Origin: Gemmatimonadota bacterium
GTDB lineage: Bacteria; Gemmatimonadota; Gemmatimonadetes; Longimicrobiales; Gaopeijiaceae
Assembly (NCBI GenBank): GCA_007129525.1
Contig: SKVI01000036.1
Span: forward strand, 1-8,402
DNA: 8,402 nt
Reading direction: 5' to 3'
Made by a program: the position numbers and the translations under genes. Each line of letters begins with the position of its first letter. The first letter of the stretch is position 1. The notes under the pieces are model-generated. The model was not told the DNA's origin. It saw nothing but the letters and a program-made list of their open reading frames with translations, and did no database searches. This document shows, one piece after another, positions 6,328-8,402 of the stretch.

Positions 6328-8246
6328 GCCTCTACCTGAGGATCCTCTCGTACCTCAGGCCCTACCTGCCGGTCTTCCTTCTCTCGGCGGCGGCCACCAC
6401 CATTTTTGCGGCGCTGGACGCCTACTCCTTCGCGCTCCTCATCCCCTTCCTGCGGACGCTCTTTGCGGACGTGGACGCCGAGGGGATGCAGGCCGCCGAA
6501 GCGGGCGGGCAGGAGACGGGGACCGAGCCCACCGAGCTGGCGGCGGAGGACGGGCTCCTGGAGCTGCTCCTCGACGGAACCGTCGGGCGGTTGGTGGACC
6601 TCTCGGCCCCTCCGGACCAGGCGATCCAGGGGATCATCCTCTTTCTCCTGGCCATCTTTCTGGTAAAGAATGTCTTCGACTTCCTTCGCAACTACCTGGT
6701 GGCGTGGATCGAGCAGGCGGTGACCCGGGACCTTCGAAACGAGGTGTACGCGCACCTGGTGGACCTGGACCTGGTCTTTTTCGGCCGGACCCGGATGGGG
6801 CAGATCATCTCCCGACTGACCCACGACGTGGAGCAGCTCCGGACGCTGGTTACGAAGGAGCTGGCCCGCATCATCTCTTCGGTGCTGGAGATGGCGGCCT
6901 TCTTCACCCTGATGCTCCTGATCTCGTGGCAGCTCACCCTGGCGGCGGTGATCATCCTGCCCGGAGTCTTCGCCATCTGGGGACCCCTTCTGCGGCGAGT
7001 GCGGCGGGGCGACCGCACGATCCTGAACCTGGCCGGGGAGGTGAACAGCCACATCCAGGAGACCCTCTCAGGAATCCGGCTGGTGAAGGCTTCGGCGGCA
7101 GAGGGCCACGAGCGGGAACGGTTCCGCCGCCTGACGTGGGCCTACTTCAAGGCCTTCATCCGGACGGAGCGGTTCCGGGCCCTCTCGCACCCCATCACCG
7201 AGACGGTGGGGGCGCTGGGGACGGTGGTGATCCTCTGGTACGGGACACGGCTGGTCCTCACCGGCGGCGTGCTGAGCGGAGAGGAGTTCATCGCCTTTCT
7301 GGCGCTCTCCATGAAGCTCTATTCGCCGGTGAAGTATCTGGGGAAGCTCCCGGCCATCATTCAGCCGGGTCTGGTGGCGTCGGAGCGGGTGTTCGAGTTT
7401 CTGGACGCACCTGTGGAGATCCGGGACCGGCCCGAGGCTCGGCCCTTCCCGGGGGTACACGAGGAGATCGCCTTCGACGACGTGTGGTTCCACTACCGAC
7501 CAGGCGAGCCGGTGCTCCGGGACATCAATTTCGTGGCGCCGGCGGGGAGCGTCACGGCGCTGGTGGGGCCCAGCGGGGCCGGAAAGACCACGCTGGTGGA
7601 TCTCATCGGCCGATTCTACGAGGTGACCGAGGGGCGGATCCTCATCGATGGCAACGATATCCGGGAGTTCTCGCTGCAGTCGCTGCGGGACCACCTGGGA
7701 ATCGTGTCGCAGGAGACGGTGCTTTTTCACGACACCGTACGGTCGAACATCGCCTACGGAATAGACGAGGTCTCGGACGAGGCGGTCCGGGCGGCGGCCC
7801 GGGCGGCCTACGCCGACGGCTTCGTGGAGCGTCTCCCCCAGGGGTACGACACGGTGGTGGGCGAGCGGGGGACGCAGCTCTCAGGCGGACAGCGGCAGCG
7901 CATCGCCATTGCCCGGGCGATTCTCCGGGATCCGCCCATTCTCATCCTGGACGAAGCCACCTCGGCGCTGGATTCCGAGGCCGAGCAGCTCGTGCAGCAG
8001 GCCATGGAGCGCCTCCTGGTGGGACGTACCGTCTTCGTCATCGCCCACCGGCTCTCCACGGTCCAGCAGGCGGACCAGATCCTGGTCATGGAGGAGGGGC
8101 GCATCGTCCAGCGGGGCACCCACGCAGAGCTGCTGGCCGGAGGCGGAGTCTACCGGCGGCTTCACGACCTGCAGTTCCAGGACGGCGGCGCGGTTCACGC
8201 ATCCGGGAGCGCGGGAGCCGGGGCCCGGGCGGCTCCCGAAGGCTGA
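6324..8246 (+). CDS. ABC half-exporter (permease + ATPase), MsbA-like
   Basis: This 640-residue protein fuses a six-helix type IV (type I exporter) membrane domain to an ATP-binding domain and should act as an inner-membrane homodimer. Helices lie near residues 16-44, 103-125, 183-203, 205-222, 294-312 and 318-340. The ATPase domain has Walker A GPSGAGKT (415-422, K421), Q-loop Q463, signature LSGGQ (519-523), Walker B ILILDE with D543 and catalytic E544, and switch H575, so it should be active. The helix 1-2 loop is about 55 residues, acidic and polar, much longer than in E. coli MsbA. The C-terminus ends in an Ala/Gly-rich tail after the ATPase fold. The GTG at 6324 is the only plausible start before the first helix. 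The coupling to the PorX-type gene and the following acyltransferase-like gene support a lipid A or glycolipid flippase role, but drug or peptide export cannot be excluded from sequence. Confidence 0.9.
   Translation: MSLYLRILSYLRPYLPVFLLSAAATTIFAALDAYSFALLIPFLRTLFADVDAEGMQAAEAGGQETGTEPTELAAEDGLLELLLDGTVGRLVDLSAPPDQAIQGIILFLLAIFLVKNVFDFLRNYLVAWIEQAVTRDLRNEVYAHLVDLDLVFFGRTRMGQIISRLTHDVEQLRTLVTKELARIISSVLEMAAFFTLMLLISWQLTLAAVIILPGVFAIWGPLLRRVRRGDRTILNLAGEVNSHIQETLSGIRLVKASAAEGHERERFRRLTWAYFKAFIRTERFRALSHPITETVGALGTVVILWYGTRLVLTGGVLSGEEFIAFLALSMKLYSPVKYLGKLPAIIQPGLVASERVFEFLDAPVEIRDRPEARPFPGVHEEIAFDDVWFHYRPGEPVLRDINFVAPAGSVTALVGPSGAGKTTLVDLIGRFYEVTEGRILIDGNDIREFSLQSLRDHLGIVSQETVLFHDTVRSNIAYGIDEVSDEAVRAAARAAYADGFVERLPQGYDTVVGERGTQLSGGQRQRIAIARAILRDPPILILDEATSALDSEAEQLVQQAMERLLVGRTVFVIAHRLSTVQQADQILVMEEGRIVQRGTHAELLAGGGVYRRLHDLQFQDGGAVHASGSAGAGARAAPEG
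8238..8242 (+). promoter_or_regulatory. Shine-Dalgarno (GAAGG) for the acyltransferase-like gene
   Basis: GAAGG lies inside the last codons of the ABC exporter gene and ends 7 nt before the GTG at 8250. It supports GTG 8250 as the start over the in-frame ATG at 8262, which would be 19 nt away. Confidence 0.4.
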
Positions 8247-8249
8247 GCC

Positions 8250-8402
8250 GTGCCGCGCCGGATGAAGGTACGCACGGCCCACCGGTTGCAGAGCGGCCTG
8301 GTGGCGGCGGTGTCGCTCCTCCTCCGGGGGCTTCCTGAGGCGCTGGCGCAGGGGCTGGGCTACGGCCTGGGATGGGTGGCCGGTTCGGTTCTGCGGATCC
8401 GG
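8250..8402 (+). CDS. Probable lipid A / lysophospholipid acyltransferase (LpxL-like), N-terminus only
   Basis: Only 51 codons are visible before the window ends, with no stop. The translation has a basic start (PRRMKVRTAHRLQ), then a hydrophobic stretch LVAAVSLLLRGLP and a LGYGLGWVAGSVLRIR segment. This pattern of hydrophobic helix, LP, then LG..LG and a basic end is typical of the N-terminus of LpxL/LpxM-type acyltransferases, which add secondary acyl chains to lipid A at the inner membrane. The catalytic HX4D motif lies beyond the window, so the call rests on the N-terminal pattern and on context. It begins 3 nt after the ABC exporter stop and is probably in the same operon. GTG 8250 is preferred for its Shine-Dalgarno; ATG 8262 is possible. 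Confidence 0.6.
   Translation, partial: MPRRMKVRTAHRLQSGLVAAVSLLLRGLPEALAQGLGYGLGWVAGSVLRIR

Overview
The window is high-GC DNA in which every gene runs on the + strand and gaps are very short. It holds four complete genes and the 5' end of a fifth. The last two genes look like an MsbA-type ABC exporter and an LpxL-type acyltransferase, which points to a diderm bacterium with an outer membrane. The middle gene is a PorX-type response regulator, a family best known from Bacteroidota and relatives. PorX-type protein, lipid A-type genes and high GC together suggest Gemmatimonadota or a high-GC Rhodothermota-like lineage. That placement is inference, not something the sequence proves.

Layout: (1) 1-149, a leader with no recognisable gene, ending in a good Shine-Dalgarno. 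(2) 150-1874, a short-form PLP-dependent alpha-glucan phosphorylase (GlgP type). (3) 1900-4695, a P2-type cation-transporting P-type ATPase, only 25 nt downstream. (4) 4696-4758, the largest internal gap (63 nt), holding a GC-rich hairpin and a possible promoter. (5) 4759-6327, a PorX-type protein: CheY-like receiver, helical middle and PglZ/alkaline-phosphatase-superfamily domain. (6) 6324-8246, an ABC half-exporter whose GTG start overlaps the previous stop by 4 nt. (7) From 8250 to the window end, the N-terminus of a probable lipid A/lysophospholipid acyltransferase, cut by the window edge.

The genes fall into two blocks. GlgP and the ATPase may be co-transcribed and pair storage-glucan mobilisation with ion pumping. 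The second block (PorX type, ABC exporter, acyltransferase) looks like a tightly coupled operon for envelope lipid or LPS handling. The unusual point is the PorX-type protein: a phosphorylatable receiver fused to a predicted metallo-phosphodiesterase, translationally coupled to a lipid exporter, with no type IX secretion or PorY gene in view. The ATPase is also notable because two acidic ion-site residues of SERCA (M6 Asp, M8 Glu) are replaced by Ala and Gln. I saw no tRNA, rRNA, CRISPR array, insertion sequence or prophage gene.
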